In this document: one piece after another, positions 8,337 to 16,360 of the stretch
How positions within the stretch are numbered: position 1 is the first letter of the stretch
Layout of the letters: each line of letters starts with the position of its first letter
NCBI GenBank assembly: GCA_011391015.1
Contig: JAABRH010000010.1
Span: forward strand, 1-39,284
From: Sulfurovum sp.
Lineage (GTDB): Bacteria > Campylobacterota > Campylobacteria > Campylobacterales > Sulfurovaceae
Length of the DNA: 39,284 bases
Direction: 5' to 3'
Program-made: the position numbers and the translations under genes
Notes under the pieces: generated by a model
The model's input: only the letters and a program-made list of their open reading frames with translations
What the model was told of the DNA's origin: nothing
The model's database searches: none

Positions 8337-9730
8337 TGCTGTCTCACCCCCGATTTGCAGTTGTAGGGCATCCCAACAAGGGTAAAAGCTCGATTGTTTC
8401 AGCGCTTTGTTTGGATGATACGGTGCAGATATCTGATACACCCGGAACCACGATCAATACACGCAGTTTTCCTTTGCGTGTGGATGGTAAAGTGCTGTAT
8501 GAACTTTTTGACACTCCCGGTTTTCAAAGACCCACAAAGGTACTCGCATGGCTGCAGCAGTATCGCGTCTCAGCCGATAAAAAACATGAAGTTATACAGG
8601 CATTTATCGATGAACATCGACATGATGCTATTTTTCATGATGAGATAGAACTTCTAGAGCCCATCATGGAGGGCGCAGGTATCGTGTATGTGGTAGATGG
8701 CTCGAAGCCCTATAGCCAAGAGTATGAAGCAGAGATGGAGATACTACGTTACACCGGTCAACCCTCTATGGCACTGATCAATCCTATCGATATATCAGAC
8801 TATACCCAAGAATGGAAGCGCGCGTTGGAGCAGTACTTTAAGATAGTCCGTGTTTTTAATCCGATGACAGCACATTTTGAGGAACATATGGCACTTTTGG
8901 AGAGTATCGCACAGCTGAAGCAGGAGTGGACGGCGCCGATGAAACACTCTATAGCACTTTTTAAAGCACATCAGGAGCATCTGTTTGAGCAGACTGCTAC
9001 AGCCATCGCAAGATTGGTGCATGAAGCACTGAGCAGCGTAGAAAGAGTACCGCTTCGTGGCAAAGAAGCAAGTAAAGCGGAAAAAGAAGAGCTAGAACAG
9101 CGCTACAAAAACAGACTCAGAGCCTTGGAAATGGCTGCGCAGAAGAAGGTGGAACACATTTGGAGTCATGATCATCTTCAAAAGGAGCAACAGCTCTTGA
9201 CTTTTGAAGGGATGGATCTTTTTTCCCAAGAGACTGCTTCGGTATTTGGATTGACACGTAACGAGCTTTTAGTCGCGGCAGCAACATCAGGAGCAAGTGT
9301 AGGTGCCGGGATCGATCTGCTGTTTGTAGGACACACCTTGCTTTTGGGTGCAGCCATTGGTGCCATTGGTGGAGCAGCAAGTGCCTTTTTGGGTTTTAAT
9401 GAACTCTCAGAAATCAAAGTACTGGGACAGACACTGGGCAGACGTTCCATCGAAATGGGACCGATGGTGAACAAAAACTTCCCGTATATCTTGCTTGGTC
9501 GGGCACTATACCATGCAAACACCGTGATAGGGTACTCTCATGCGATGCGAAGCAAGGTAGATATGGTGATGGATAGCTCCTTTAAAAGCAAATGGCTTCT
9601 GGATGAAATGAAAAAATCTTTAGAAAAATTTCATACGCTGTTTCGCGCAAAAGAAGTCGTACAGGGCGATGTACTTGAGCAGTATGCTGCACTGATTCAA
9701 ACTATTTTAAAGCGTCTGACAGATGCCTAA
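8321..9730 (+). CDS. DUF3482 family membrane-associated GTPase
   Basis: This 469-residue protein has an N-terminal Era/TrmE-like G domain: P-loop GHPNKGKS (16-23), G2 region with PGTT (41-44) and G3 DTPG (64-67). The usual G4 NKxD appears as NPID (154-157), an unusual substitution that could relax guanine specificity. A long helical, charged middle region (about 205-300) precedes a glycine/alanine-rich hydrophobic hairpin (about 318-360), which suggests membrane insertion as in the DUF3482 family. It overlaps the DUF2868 gene by 16 bases and the next gene by 8. The ATG at 8321 is used; ATGs at 8333 and 8336 are possible alternatives. Function is unknown, perhaps membrane remodelling or stress response. 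Confidence 0.83.
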   Translation: MAETMMLSHPRFAVVGHPNKGKSSIVSALCLDDTVQISDTPGTTINTRSFPLRVDGKVLYELFDTPGFQRPTKVLAWLQQYRVSADKKHEVIQAFIDEHRHDAIFHDEIELLEPIMEGAGIVYVVDGSKPYSQEYEAEMEILRYTGQPSMALINPIDISDYTQEWKRALEQYFKIVRVFNPMTAHFEEHMALLESIAQLKQEWTAPMKHSIALFKAHQEHLFEQTATAIARLVHEALSSVERVPLRGKEASKAEKEELEQRYKNRLRALEMAAQKKVEHIWSHDHLQKEQQLLTFEGMDLFSQETASVFGLTRNELLVAAATSGASVGAGIDLLFVGHTLLLGAAIGAIGGAASAFLGFNELSEIKVLGQTLGRRSIEMGPMVNKNFPYILLGRALYHANTVIGYSHAMRSKVDMVMDSSFKSKWLLDEMKKSLEKFHTLFRAKEVVQGDVLEQYAALIQTILKRLTDA

Positions 9731-10382
9731 AATCAACCCTTTTAGCCATTTTCACCGGGATGCACGACAAGAGAATCAAGTAGGGATGACACCTTTTGTA
9801 AAAAAAGTATTGGCACTTCTTTTTGCCATTTTTTTACTGCTTTTCCCCCGCTATGCACCGTGGGCACCCCATTCTATGCAGGATGACACTTTGGTGTATC
9901 AGATATTTACACTCTATTTTTTTGTCATTTCTCAGACTTTGGGTATCGTGCACGAGGCAGGGCATGGAGTGTGCTATATTTTGCCTTGCCCAGAGTTTAT
10001 GATGGTTGCCAACGGGTCACTGTTTCAGTTGTTGTTTCCTGGTCTTATTGCTTATTATTACTACAAAAAAGGCAAGCGCTTTGCTGCAAGGATAGGACTT
10101 TTTTTTCTGGGACTTTCGCTTTCCTACACTGCATGGTACCTCTCCACGGCACATGAAGGGGCTGTTCTTCCCGCACACAAATCTTTTTTAGGCGTGGATG
10201 CTTTGCATGATTTTCATTATATGCTCAGTGCAATGGGACTTTTGGCGTATGAGTCTTTACTCGCATCTCTTACGCGATTGGTCGCTTATCTTTTGATGAG
10301 CATTTCTGTGCTGGGGATGTTTTTGGATGCTTTTTCCAATGAAGAGACGGCAAAAAAGCTCAAAAAGAGAAACCTAAAGTAG
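9723..10382 (+). CDS. Polytopic membrane protein with HEAGH zinc-protease motif
   Basis: This 219-residue protein has about five hydrophobic segments. The HEXXH motif HEAGH (77-81) lies at the end of a membrane helix (IFTLYFFVISQTLGIV), as in membrane-embedded M50 site-2-type metalloproteases. A later His/Asp-rich stretch LHDFHYML (161-168) could supply a third metal ligand, although the classic NPDG motif is not seen. The ATG overlaps the GTPase stop by 8 bases, tying it to the DUF2868/DUF3482 pair. Its 3' end overlaps convergent pgpA by 9 bases. The protease call is an inference from one motif; it could be a metal-binding membrane protein of another kind. Confidence 0.7.
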   Translation: MPKINPFSHFHRDARQENQVGMTPFVKKVLALLFAIFLLLFPRYAPWAPHSMQDDTLVYQIFTLYFFVISQTLGIVHEAGHGVCYILPCPEFMMVANGSLFQLLFPGLIAYYYYKKGKRFAARIGLFFLGLSLSYTAWYLSTAHEGAVLPAHKSFLGVDALHDFHYMLSAMGLLAYESLLASLTRLVAYLLMSISVLGMFLDAFSNEETAKKLKKRNLK

Positions 10383-10865
10383 TCTGTCTATGCCCATGAG
10401 TAGCACGACACTCAGAAGCCCGCCCGCTATACCTGCTAACACATCATCGAGCATGACACCAAGACCGCCTTTAAGTTCTCTGTCTATCCAGCCAATCGTC
10501 GAAGGTTTCCAGATATCAAAAAGACGAAATGCACCAAAACTCAATACAATAGCCAATATATCAGCATAGGCATACTCTAGGGTGATGGCGGTCGAGTAGG
10601 CTATCATCAGGCTCAGCCACATACCCGCTGCTTCATCGATAACGATATGCTGCTGATCGTGGATACCTGTGGTTTTCTCGTACTTGTTGATCTCAAAAAT
10701 ACCGATGATGGTAATGGCAAGCGTGAGCATAAACAGGGTTTCCATCCCTAAAGTATAAAGCACAAGTACTCCTACAGGAAGTGAAGCCAGTGTGCCAACG
10801 GTACCGGGCGCTTTTGGAGAGAGTCCTGCGCCACCAAAGGTGAGAAAAAGTTTTTGAACTGTCAT
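10374..10865 (-). CDS. pgpA: Phosphatidylglycerophosphatase A
   Basis: The enzyme dephosphorylates phosphatidylglycerol phosphate to phosphatidylglycerol at the inner membrane. The 163-residue length is typical. The N-terminal GAGLSPKAPGTVGTLASLP motif and the acidic metal-binding motif VIDEAAGMW are characteristic, and the C-terminal GGLGVMLDDVLAG is also typical. Membrane helices fill the rest. AAGGA lies about 7 bases before the ATG. It is the last gene of the minus-strand group ispDF / response regulator / ATP-sulfurylase-like / pgpA, 15 bases after the preceding stop. Confidence 0.94.
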   Translation of the reverse strand: MTVQKLFLTFGGAGLSPKAPGTVGTLASLPVGVLVLYTLGMETLFMLTLAITIIGIFEINKYEKTTGIHDQQHIVIDEAAGMWLSLMIAYSTAITLEYAYADILAIVLSFGAFRLFDIWKPSTIGWIDRELKGGLGVMLDDVLAGIAGGLLSVVLLMGIDRLL

Positions 10866-10880
10866 AAAAGATTCCTTGGC

Positions 10881-12062
10881 TTAAGTCAGTGAAGAGGTTT
10901 GATAGAGTGATACAAGATTGAGATAGAACTGCTCTTCGCTTTGCTGCTCCAAGAGCCCTGAACTTGGGATAAGCGCGTAGTGCATCTCCTGAAGATTTTT
11001 AAACCTATCGGGGAAGAGTGCGGCCAAAATATTGGCAGAGACCTCTTTGCGCACCAATATAGAAGGAGGGATGAGTCCTGCTTGCATGAGCTGCATGATG
11101 GATGCTGAATGGTAATGCACATGATGATGCTGCCCATGAGGACAGGTACGGGCGTTGACCAAGGTTTTACAAGTGTCACAGTAGACAAACTCATCGATAG
11201 TCTGAATCTCTATGTCTATGTTTTTACAATGGTCAAACACGGTATTGAGACGGTTTTGATCATAATAAAGCCCCAATCCTCCATGGTTTCTACCTACGAT
11301 AAGCTGATTGCATCCATAGTTTTTTGCCAAAAGAGCATCCAAGATCAGTTCATTGTAGCCCGCAAAAATGTAGGAGTTCTCAAAAGGGATCACCAGTACT
11401 TTATTTTGCGGCAGGAAATTGTCAATAAAAGTGGACAATGCATTGTAACGGATGTCATAGCGTAGCCCTTCTGAAGTAAAGGGTTTGCGTAAAAAAATAA
11501 TGAGCAGATCCACTGAACTAAGCGCTTGGCGTATCATTCTTTCATGGGCGCGGTTGAGAGGGTTGGCGGCGAGCATGATGGAGCTGATCGAAGTGGCACC
11601 CGTTTTTTCAACCATAGACTGAATGCGTTTGAAGTTGTCAGTGATAAGCGGATACTCTACGGTGTATTCGCCGCTGACAGCTATCTTTCCCAGCCGCATA
11701 CTGGTGTTTTTGACTCCGGGATGTGTGGTGTCGGTGGTGCCGTAGATATGCATAAGACGTTGTTGAACGTCCACAGGGAAGGTCTCTTCAACGACGAGTT
11801 CACCTACTTTTTTCTCATCACAGATCAGATTGAGGGTTTCACCGCGTTCTGCATTTTTAAGCACTTTGTTGTTTCTTTCACCTTTAGGAGCAAGGATAAA
11901 AGCAAAAGGGAAGGGAACACCTTGGTAGAATTTAGTCTGGTCCACCTCTTGGGCTTCTTTTTTATTCATGAGTTTTGTAACAGGCGCGATCAGCCCTGCT
12001 TTCACCAATGCCAAAGTGGAGAGGGCTTCTGTGTCGATAAAAAGTGATTTGTTTTTTTGCAT
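10881..12062 (-). CDS. ATP-sulfurylase (Sat) homologue with altered active site
   Basis: At 393 residues it has the full PUA-like plus catalytic architecture of sulfate adenylyltransferase. However, key motifs are changed. The canonical QxRNPxHxxHE reads LAANPLNRAHE (164-174), so the Gln, Arg and first His are replaced while the second His and Glu remain. GRDHAG reads GRNHGG (257-262). The late SGT-x-x-R substrate loop reads HSASIMQL, and RPEV reads RKEV. The Cys/His zinc-type element is kept (C295, C298, C307, H309, H312). Annotation as a working ATP sulfurylase would therefore be unsafe. It sits between the orphan response regulator and pgpA; C. jejuni Cj1609 is, as I recall, in the same position. 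The role may be regulatory or may act on a different nucleotide substrate. Confidence 0.8.
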   Translation of the reverse strand: MQKNKSLFIDTEALSTLALVKAGLIAPVTKLMNKKEAQEVDQTKFYQGVPFPFAFILAPKGERNNKVLKNAERGETLNLICDEKKVGELVVEETFPVDVQQRLMHIYGTTDTTHPGVKNTSMRLGKIAVSGEYTVEYPLITDNFKRIQSMVEKTGATSISSIMLAANPLNRAHERMIRQALSSVDLLIIFLRKPFTSEGLRYDIRYNALSTFIDNFLPQNKVLVIPFENSYIFAGYNELILDALLAKNYGCNQLIVGRNHGGLGLYYDQNRLNTVFDHCKNIDIEIQTIDEFVYCDTCKTLVNARTCPHGQHHHVHYHSASIMQLMQAGLIPPSILVRKEVSANILAALFPDRFKNLQEMHYALIPSSGLLEQQSEEQFYLNLVSLYQTSSLT

Positions 12063-12089
12063 GGCGCAACCTTACTGTTTGTGTGTGAT

Positions 12090-12971
12090 TTATTTCTTTT
12101 TAAACAAATTGTATTTTTTCCGTTTTTCCCATAGGCTTTTTCGTGAAATACCTAATTTTTTAGAGAGTTCGGTATCGGGGAATTTATACTGAAAACTATT
12201 GACAATAAATTTCACATAATCATCAATCGTCAAGATTTCATTTTGATCATAGAGTTTGGAGTCTGTGTTGAGTGTAATGGTTCTAAATTCAGATTCGATG
12301 TTTGAAGTGGTACTCAAGATAAAATTGTATGCCTTGAGTAGCTCCAGAAGAAGCTCTTTGTCGGTTTTTTTCAGTTCGTGAATTTCTGTGATGTAGAGCA
12401 CGGCACTAGAACTGCTTTTCTCTATTTTCTCTTTCCAGTTTTTGTCACTCAGCGGGATAAATGTCAAGAGTATATTGTTTTGTTGGGCATGTTCAAAAAC
12501 GATTTTATCGACCAGTCTTTGGTAATTGGTTTCTATGATAAGCGGGGTAGTGATACTCTCTATGTCAAAGTCTGTTTCAATGCCATGCAGAAGATTTTGC
12601 ATATACTCCTGATAAAGTGATGTTTGCTGTCTAAGCGTTTGATATTCGTTATAGTGCTTGATTTTACGCATCAAATCTTCGAGCATAAAAGGTTTGACGA
12701 TGTAGTCTTTTGCCCCAAGTTTTAAAGGCTCTCCTACCGTGTCGTTGTTGATGTAGTTCACCATGAGGATGATGATTTTGTCTTTAAACTCTTTAATCAG
12801 CGGTGCAGTACTTTGTCCGGGAAGATTGGTCGAGAGTAGATAGACATCACCATGACTCTTCATCGCTTCTTTTGTAGAGGAGTATATCTCAGTGTCATAT
12901 CCGTTTCCGCTTAGTTTGGAAGCGATACTTTGCGCCAGATAGAGTTCATTTTCTACAATGATTATTTTCAT
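12090..12971 (-). CDS. Atypical orphan response regulator, HP1021/Cj1608 type
   Basis: The start is set at the ATG at 12971, which overlaps the ispDF stop as ATGA; a TTG at 12983 would lengthen it. The product has 293 residues. The N-terminal receiver-like domain (1-110) keeps the fold and the LGAKDYIVKPF motif. The phospho-acceptor Asp is replaced by Ser47 (YLLSTNLPG), and the acidic pair is E7-N8, so phosphorylation is unlikely. A central domain of unknown type follows, and the C-terminus carries a helix-turn-helix (LSKKLGISRKSLWEKRKKY). Helicobacter HP1021 and Campylobacter Cj1608, also next to ispDF, are essential or near-essential regulators linked to oxidative stress and replication control. 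The same role is inferred here. Confidence 0.87.
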   Translation of the reverse strand: MKIIIVENELYLAQSIASKLSGNGYDTEIYSSTKEAMKSHGDVYLLSTNLPGQSTAPLIKEFKDKIIILMVNYINNDTVGEPLKLGAKDYIVKPFMLEDLMRKIKHYNEYQTLRQQTSLYQEYMQNLLHGIETDFDIESITTPLIIETNYQRLVDKIVFEHAQQNNILLTFIPLSDKNWKEKIEKSSSSAVLYITEIHELKKTDKELLLELLKAYNFILSTTSNIESEFRTITLNTDSKLYDQNEILTIDDYVKFIVNSFQYKFPDTELSKKLGISRKSLWEKRKKYNLFKKK

Positions 12972-14089
12972 ATTTTTTTCCAATCAAAATAAGTTAAATT
13001 TGCAACGGCATGTACACTCACACCCTCTTTCCGTCCTACAAAACCGAGTTTTTCAGCCGTTGTGGCTTTGATGTTCACCAAGTTGGTTCGTATGCCAAGC
13101 AGCTCTGCCATCTTTTGACGCATCGCTTCTTTGTAGGGCAGCAGCTTGGGTTCTTGTGCCACGATACAGAGATCAACATTTCCTATGGTGTATCCATAAG
13201 AGGTGATTTTACGGACAGTGTCTGCGAGCAGTGTTTTCGAGTCGATACCGTTGTAGCTGGCATCGGTGTCGGGATACAGTTCCCCAATGTCTCCCATGCC
13301 TGCTGCTCCCAAGAGTGCGTCTATAAGAGCATGGATAGCCACGTCACCGTCACTGTGAGCCTGAAATCCATAAGGGGCATCTATCTCTATACCACACAGA
13401 AACATAGGCTTACCTGTTTCAAAAGGATGGATGTCCAATCCAAAACCTGTCACTGTTTTAGCGCAAGGTGCCTTAAGGCAAGGCAGTTTTTGCAAGTCGG
13501 CCAGTGTAGTAAGCTTATGGGCATCGGGTGAGCCTTCCACAAAATGGATTGTTTCTCCCAACGCAGCGATGGCTGAACTCTCATCTGTGAAAAGGGTTTG
13601 GGTCTGAAGTGCTTTTTTAAGTGTCTGTGTATGTGAAAGCTGCGGGGTTTGGACGATGCGCACTTTTTCCCTGTCTATAGCTGTGCCGTCAAGATAGAGT
13701 GTATCGGTAACAGGCAGTACGGGTACGATGCAGGAAGCCGCTTCTTTAGCTGCAAGAATACGCGTTATCATCTCTGAAGGCACGCAGCATCTGGCAATAT
13801 CTGAAACAAGTACATAGGGTGTAGTGACGGATTTGAGTGCATTGTCCAGTGATGCCTGTCTGCTGTTGCCGCCTTCTATGTAGGTGTAGGACGCAAAGTG
13901 TTTCATCAGGCGTATCTCATCTGCAGTGGATACAATGATAATCTTATCAAAGTGTGCAGTTGCTTCAAAGTGCTCTACAACATGCAACCATAAAGGTATA
14001 TCACCTGTGTAGAGCCACTGTTTTTTTGCAGCGCAATCAAATCTGCTTGAACTGCCGGCTCCCAAAAGAATCAAAGTGGTACGAGACAA
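12968..14089 (-). CDS. ispDF: Bifunctional IspD-IspF isoprenoid synthesis enzyme
   Basis: This is a fusion of 2-C-methyl-D-erythritol 4-phosphate cytidylyltransferase (IspD, about 1-205) and 2-C-methyl-D-erythritol 2,4-cyclodiphosphate synthase (IspF, about 213-373) in the MEP pathway. IspD shows LLGAGSSSRF (8-17) and a Lys-rich loop. IspF shows DIHPF (219-223) and HSDGD (245-249), the zinc-binding region. The start is a TTG at 14089 with GAGGAA about 5 bases upstream. A minus-strand TATAAT lies upstream (14128-14133). The fused form is typical of Campylobacterota and a few other groups. It is the first gene of the operon with the response regulator, which overlaps it by 4 bases. Confidence 0.95.
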   Translation of the reverse strand: MSRTTLILLGAGSSSRFDCAAKKQWLYTGDIPLWLHVVEHFEATAHFDKIIIVSTADEIRLMKHFASYTYIEGGNSRQASLDNALKSVTTPYVLVSDIARCCVPSEMITRILAAKEAASCIVPVLPVTDTLYLDGTAIDREKVRIVQTPQLSHTQTLKKALQTQTLFTDESSAIAALGETIHFVEGSPDAHKLTTLADLQKLPCLKAPCAKTVTGFGLDIHPFETGKPMFLCGIEIDAPYGFQAHSDGDVAIHALIDALLGAAGMGDIGELYPDTDASYNGIDSKTLLADTVRKITSYGYTIGNVDLCIVAQEPKLLPYKEAMRQKMAELLGIRTNLVNIKATTAEKLGFVGRKEGVSVHAVANLTYFDWKKI

Positions 14090-14127
14090 GACTATTCCTC
14101 TAATTTTTGTGTATCAAATTGTAACGG

Positions 14128-14133
14128 ATTATA
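14128..14133 (-). promoter_or_regulatory. -10 element for the ispDF operon
   Basis: A perfect TATAAT on the minus strand is preceded by TTG (TTGTATAAT) and lies about 39 bases upstream of the TTG start of ispDF. No clear -35 is seen, which is normal for Campylobacterota sigma-70 promoters. The mrp side of the same intergenic region has a weaker TATAAC at 14228-14233 on the plus strand. Confidence 0.5.
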
Positions 14134-14264
14134 CAAGATTTGGCTTTAGTAATTCTTTAATTAAGAGTAAATGACTCCTATTTCAATGAGAGGGCAAAAA
14201 TTTCAATCTAATTTAAGATTTTGTCGGTATAACTCCTTAAAGTTTATACACGAAGGAGTACCCT

Positions 14265-15452
14265 ATGACAGAAGAAAATGTATTGGAAGCATTGAAAAAT
14301 GTTACCTATCCCGGATTTACGAAAGATATCGTAACGTTTGGTTTTGTAAAAGATATTCAAATTATTGATGAGAAAAATATCACACTCACGATAGATATTA
14401 CCTCTTCAGCCGATGAGGTCAAAAACCAAATCAACACCGAAGCAACGGCACAGATGAACACACTTGGTTTCGAGCATGTGGGTATCAACATCGTTGCTCC
14501 AACACCTCCAAAACAAGTCTCTAACTCAGTAAGCGGTAAAAACATTGCACCACACGTCAAAAGTTTTGTGATGGTCAGTTCAGGTAAAGGCGGTGTGGGT
14601 AAATCAACGACATCGGTAAACCTTGCTGTAGCGATGGCGATGCAGGGTAAAAAAGTGGGTCTTTTGGATGCCGATATCTATGGACCGAACATTCCTCGTA
14701 TGATGGGTGTAGACGGTATCAAACCAGAGATACAAGGTAATAAACTCCAACCACTTAAAGCCTATGGTGTGGAGATCATGTCTATGGGATCCATCATGGA
14801 AGAGGGTGCAGCACTTTTGTGGAGAGGTTCGATGATCATGAAAGCCATCGAGCAGTTTTTAAGAGATATTTTGTGGTCAGATCTGGATGTATTGGTCATC
14901 GATATGCCTCCGGGAACGGGTGATGCACAACTTACATTGGCACAGTCTGTACCGGTAACTGCGGGTATCACCGTTACCACCCCACAAGAAGTCTCTTTGG
15001 ATGACTCAAGACGTTCGCTCAGCATGTTCCAGAAACTGCATATCCCAACGGCAGGTATCATCGAAAACATGTCAGGGTTTATCTGTCCAAGTTGTGATAC
15101 AGAGTCAGATATTTTTGGTATGGGTACCACTGAAGCAGTGGCTAAAGAGTATGACACAGAAGTGGTTGCACGCATCCCGATAGAACCTGCGATTCGTATA
15201 GGTGGAGATACAGGTATGCCTGTAACCTACCATAAACCAGACTCTGAGACGGCAAAACGTTATCAGGAGGCAGCAAGAAACCTTCTTGTATTCATCGATA
15301 AAGTGAACGCAGAAGGCAGAGCGGACAACTCAGCCGTACAGCCTACAACCCCTCCGGGTGTAAGCGCATGCAGTACTTCTGCAGCGGCTGCAAAACCAGC
15401 TCCAGCAAAAACCGAAGGCGAAAGCTGCGGCACAGGCTGTGGTTGCCACTAA
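14265..15452 (+). CDS. mrp: Mrp/ApbC family Fe-S cluster carrier ATPase
   Basis: This 395-residue P-loop ATPase of the Mrp/NBP35 family carries or inserts 4Fe-4S clusters in the cytoplasm. An N-terminal MIP18/DUF59 domain (about 1-80) precedes the ParA-like ATPase domain with the deviant Walker A SGKGGVGKST (106-115). DIDMPPGTGD marks the switch region. The bridging CxxC of the dimer is in GFICPSC. The C-terminus has an unusual Ala/Pro/Lys linker and a cysteine-rich end (CGTGCGCH) that could hold metal. AAGGAG lies 6 bases before the ATG. It is divergent from ispDF, as in Campylobacter. Confidence 0.95.
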   Translation: MTEENVLEALKNVTYPGFTKDIVTFGFVKDIQIIDEKNITLTIDITSSADEVKNQINTEATAQMNTLGFEHVGINIVAPTPPKQVSNSVSGKNIAPHVKSFVMVSSGKGGVGKSTTSVNLAVAMAMQGKKVGLLDADIYGPNIPRMMGVDGIKPEIQGNKLQPLKAYGVEIMSMGSIMEEGAALLWRGSMIMKAIEQFLRDILWSDLDVLVIDMPPGTGDAQLTLAQSVPVTAGITVTTPQEVSLDDSRRSLSMFQKLHIPTAGIIENMSGFICPSCDTESDIFGMGTTEAVAKEYDTEVVARIPIEPAIRIGGDTGMPVTYHKPDSETAKRYQEAARNLLVFIDKVNAEGRADNSAVQPTTPPGVSACSTSAAAAKPAPAKTEGESCGTGCGCH

Positions 15453-15463
15453 AACTTAGTTTG

Positions 15464-15492
15464 ACATCTCTCCTTGCACGAAGGAGAGATGT
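15464..15492 (+). terminator. Hairpin after mrp
   Basis: A perfect 12-bp stem (15464-15475 with 15481-15492, arm ACATCTCTCCTT) with a 5-nt loop (GCACG) lies 11 bases after the mrp stop. Only a short T-poor tail follows, so it is a probable but not textbook intrinsic terminator. Confidence 0.6.
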
Positions 15493-15833
15493 TATACTTA
15501 CTTCCTTACCCAAATCAATCTAACTACACAGCCCACACTCCACTATAAAAATCTTAAAAATTCTCTTAGCATTAAATCCTAAGGCTGGCTTACCCATAAA
15601 ACATTTTAAAACAGTTTATAAGTATAAATATATAAAGTTGCAAAAAAGTAGTCGAAGTTATTCTCACTGGTCAAAATTCGATTTATATTTCAGGACCAGA
15701 ATATAACTGGGATCAAATTAATCCAAGATGTACACCAAAAAAATAATAAATTAAGAAGTTCTTTTGCTCCAAGAATCTCGTTTTAAACGTATCAATGCTT
15801 CACTATTTGCAGTTCAAGATGCTCTATACATAG
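15493..15833. other. AT-rich stretch without intact gene; possible decayed coding fragments
   Basis: No full ORF or known RNA is visible. Two short stop-free plus-strand fragments without start codons read like protein. One (15636-15746) has residues VVEVILTGQNSIYISGPEY; the other, in a different frame (15755 to about 15847), has LLQESRFKRINASLFAVQD. They could be the wreck of one gene broken by a frameshift and truncated by the adjacent toxin-antitoxin pair. This is uncertain and may be chance. Confidence 0.3.
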
Positions 15834-16091
15834 TTAATAATGATATCTGCACTGCGCAATCAAGATCATCTGATCAGTCACTTTGTAAACCAATCTGTGT
15901 TCAAGTGTGATCCTTCTAGACCAGTATCCAGACCAATTGTATTTTAAGGGTTCAGGCTCACCAATGCCAGAAAATGGCTCTCTTTTAATGTCTTTGATCA
16001 GTAGATTTATTCTTTTTACTATTTTTTGATCATTGGTCTGCCAGTGCAAATAGTCATCCCAAGCCTGATCTGCGAAAATAAGCCGATTCAC
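15834..16091 (-). CDS. yoeB: YoeB-family mRNA-interferase toxin
   Basis: This 85-residue RelE/YoeB-fold toxin cleaves mRNA on the ribosome. The family ending CRYHY is exact, with His84-Tyr85 corresponding to the catalytic C-terminal pair of E. coli YoeB. The catalytic Glu lies in GIGEPEPLK (45 or 47), and Arg66 in EHRLVY matches E. coli Arg65. The length matches the family. Its start overlaps the stop of yefM by 4 bases, the usual antitoxin-first coupled arrangement. All residues expected for activity are present, so it looks functional. Confidence 0.93.
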   Translation of the reverse strand: MNRLIFADQAWDDYLHWQTNDQKIVKRINLLIKDIKREPFSGIGEPEPLKYNWSGYWSRRITLEHRLVYKVTDQMILIAQCRYHY

Positions 16092-16339
16092 TCGAAAAGT
16101 TCTCTTTGCGTTCCAAGTCCTGCCTCTAATTGCTGTATGGCATCATTTAAACGTGAAGCATTGTTGATGCTTTGCATAAGATAGGCTGTTTCTTCCATAG
16201 ATTTAAAATCACTAAGGGATACCATTACGACAGGTTCTTTATTCTGTCGTGTTATAACGATAGGGGTATGGTTGTTAACAACCAAATCCATTGTTGATGC
16301 CAAATTTTGTCTTGTATTGGAAAATGTTGTTGTTTGCAA
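16088..16339 (-). CDS. yefM: YefM-family antitoxin
   Basis: This antitoxin of the Phd/YefM family neutralises YoeB and represses the operon. I choose the TTG at 16339 (protein begins LQTTTFSNTRQNLAS) because AGGAGA lies about 5 bases upstream and the N-terminus then matches the family. An ATG at 16369 would add ten residues that run through the operator. The product is 83 residues, with the N-terminal DNA-binding region and PIVITRQNKEPVVMVS typical of YefM, and an acidic helical C-terminal tail that wraps the toxin. Confidence 0.9.
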   Translation of the reverse strand: MQTTTFSNTRQNLASTMDLVVNNHTPIVITRQNKEPVVMVSLSDFKSMEETAYLMQSINNASRLNDAIQQLEAGLGTQRELFE

Positions 16340-16360
16340 GTTTTCTCTCCTGTAATTATA

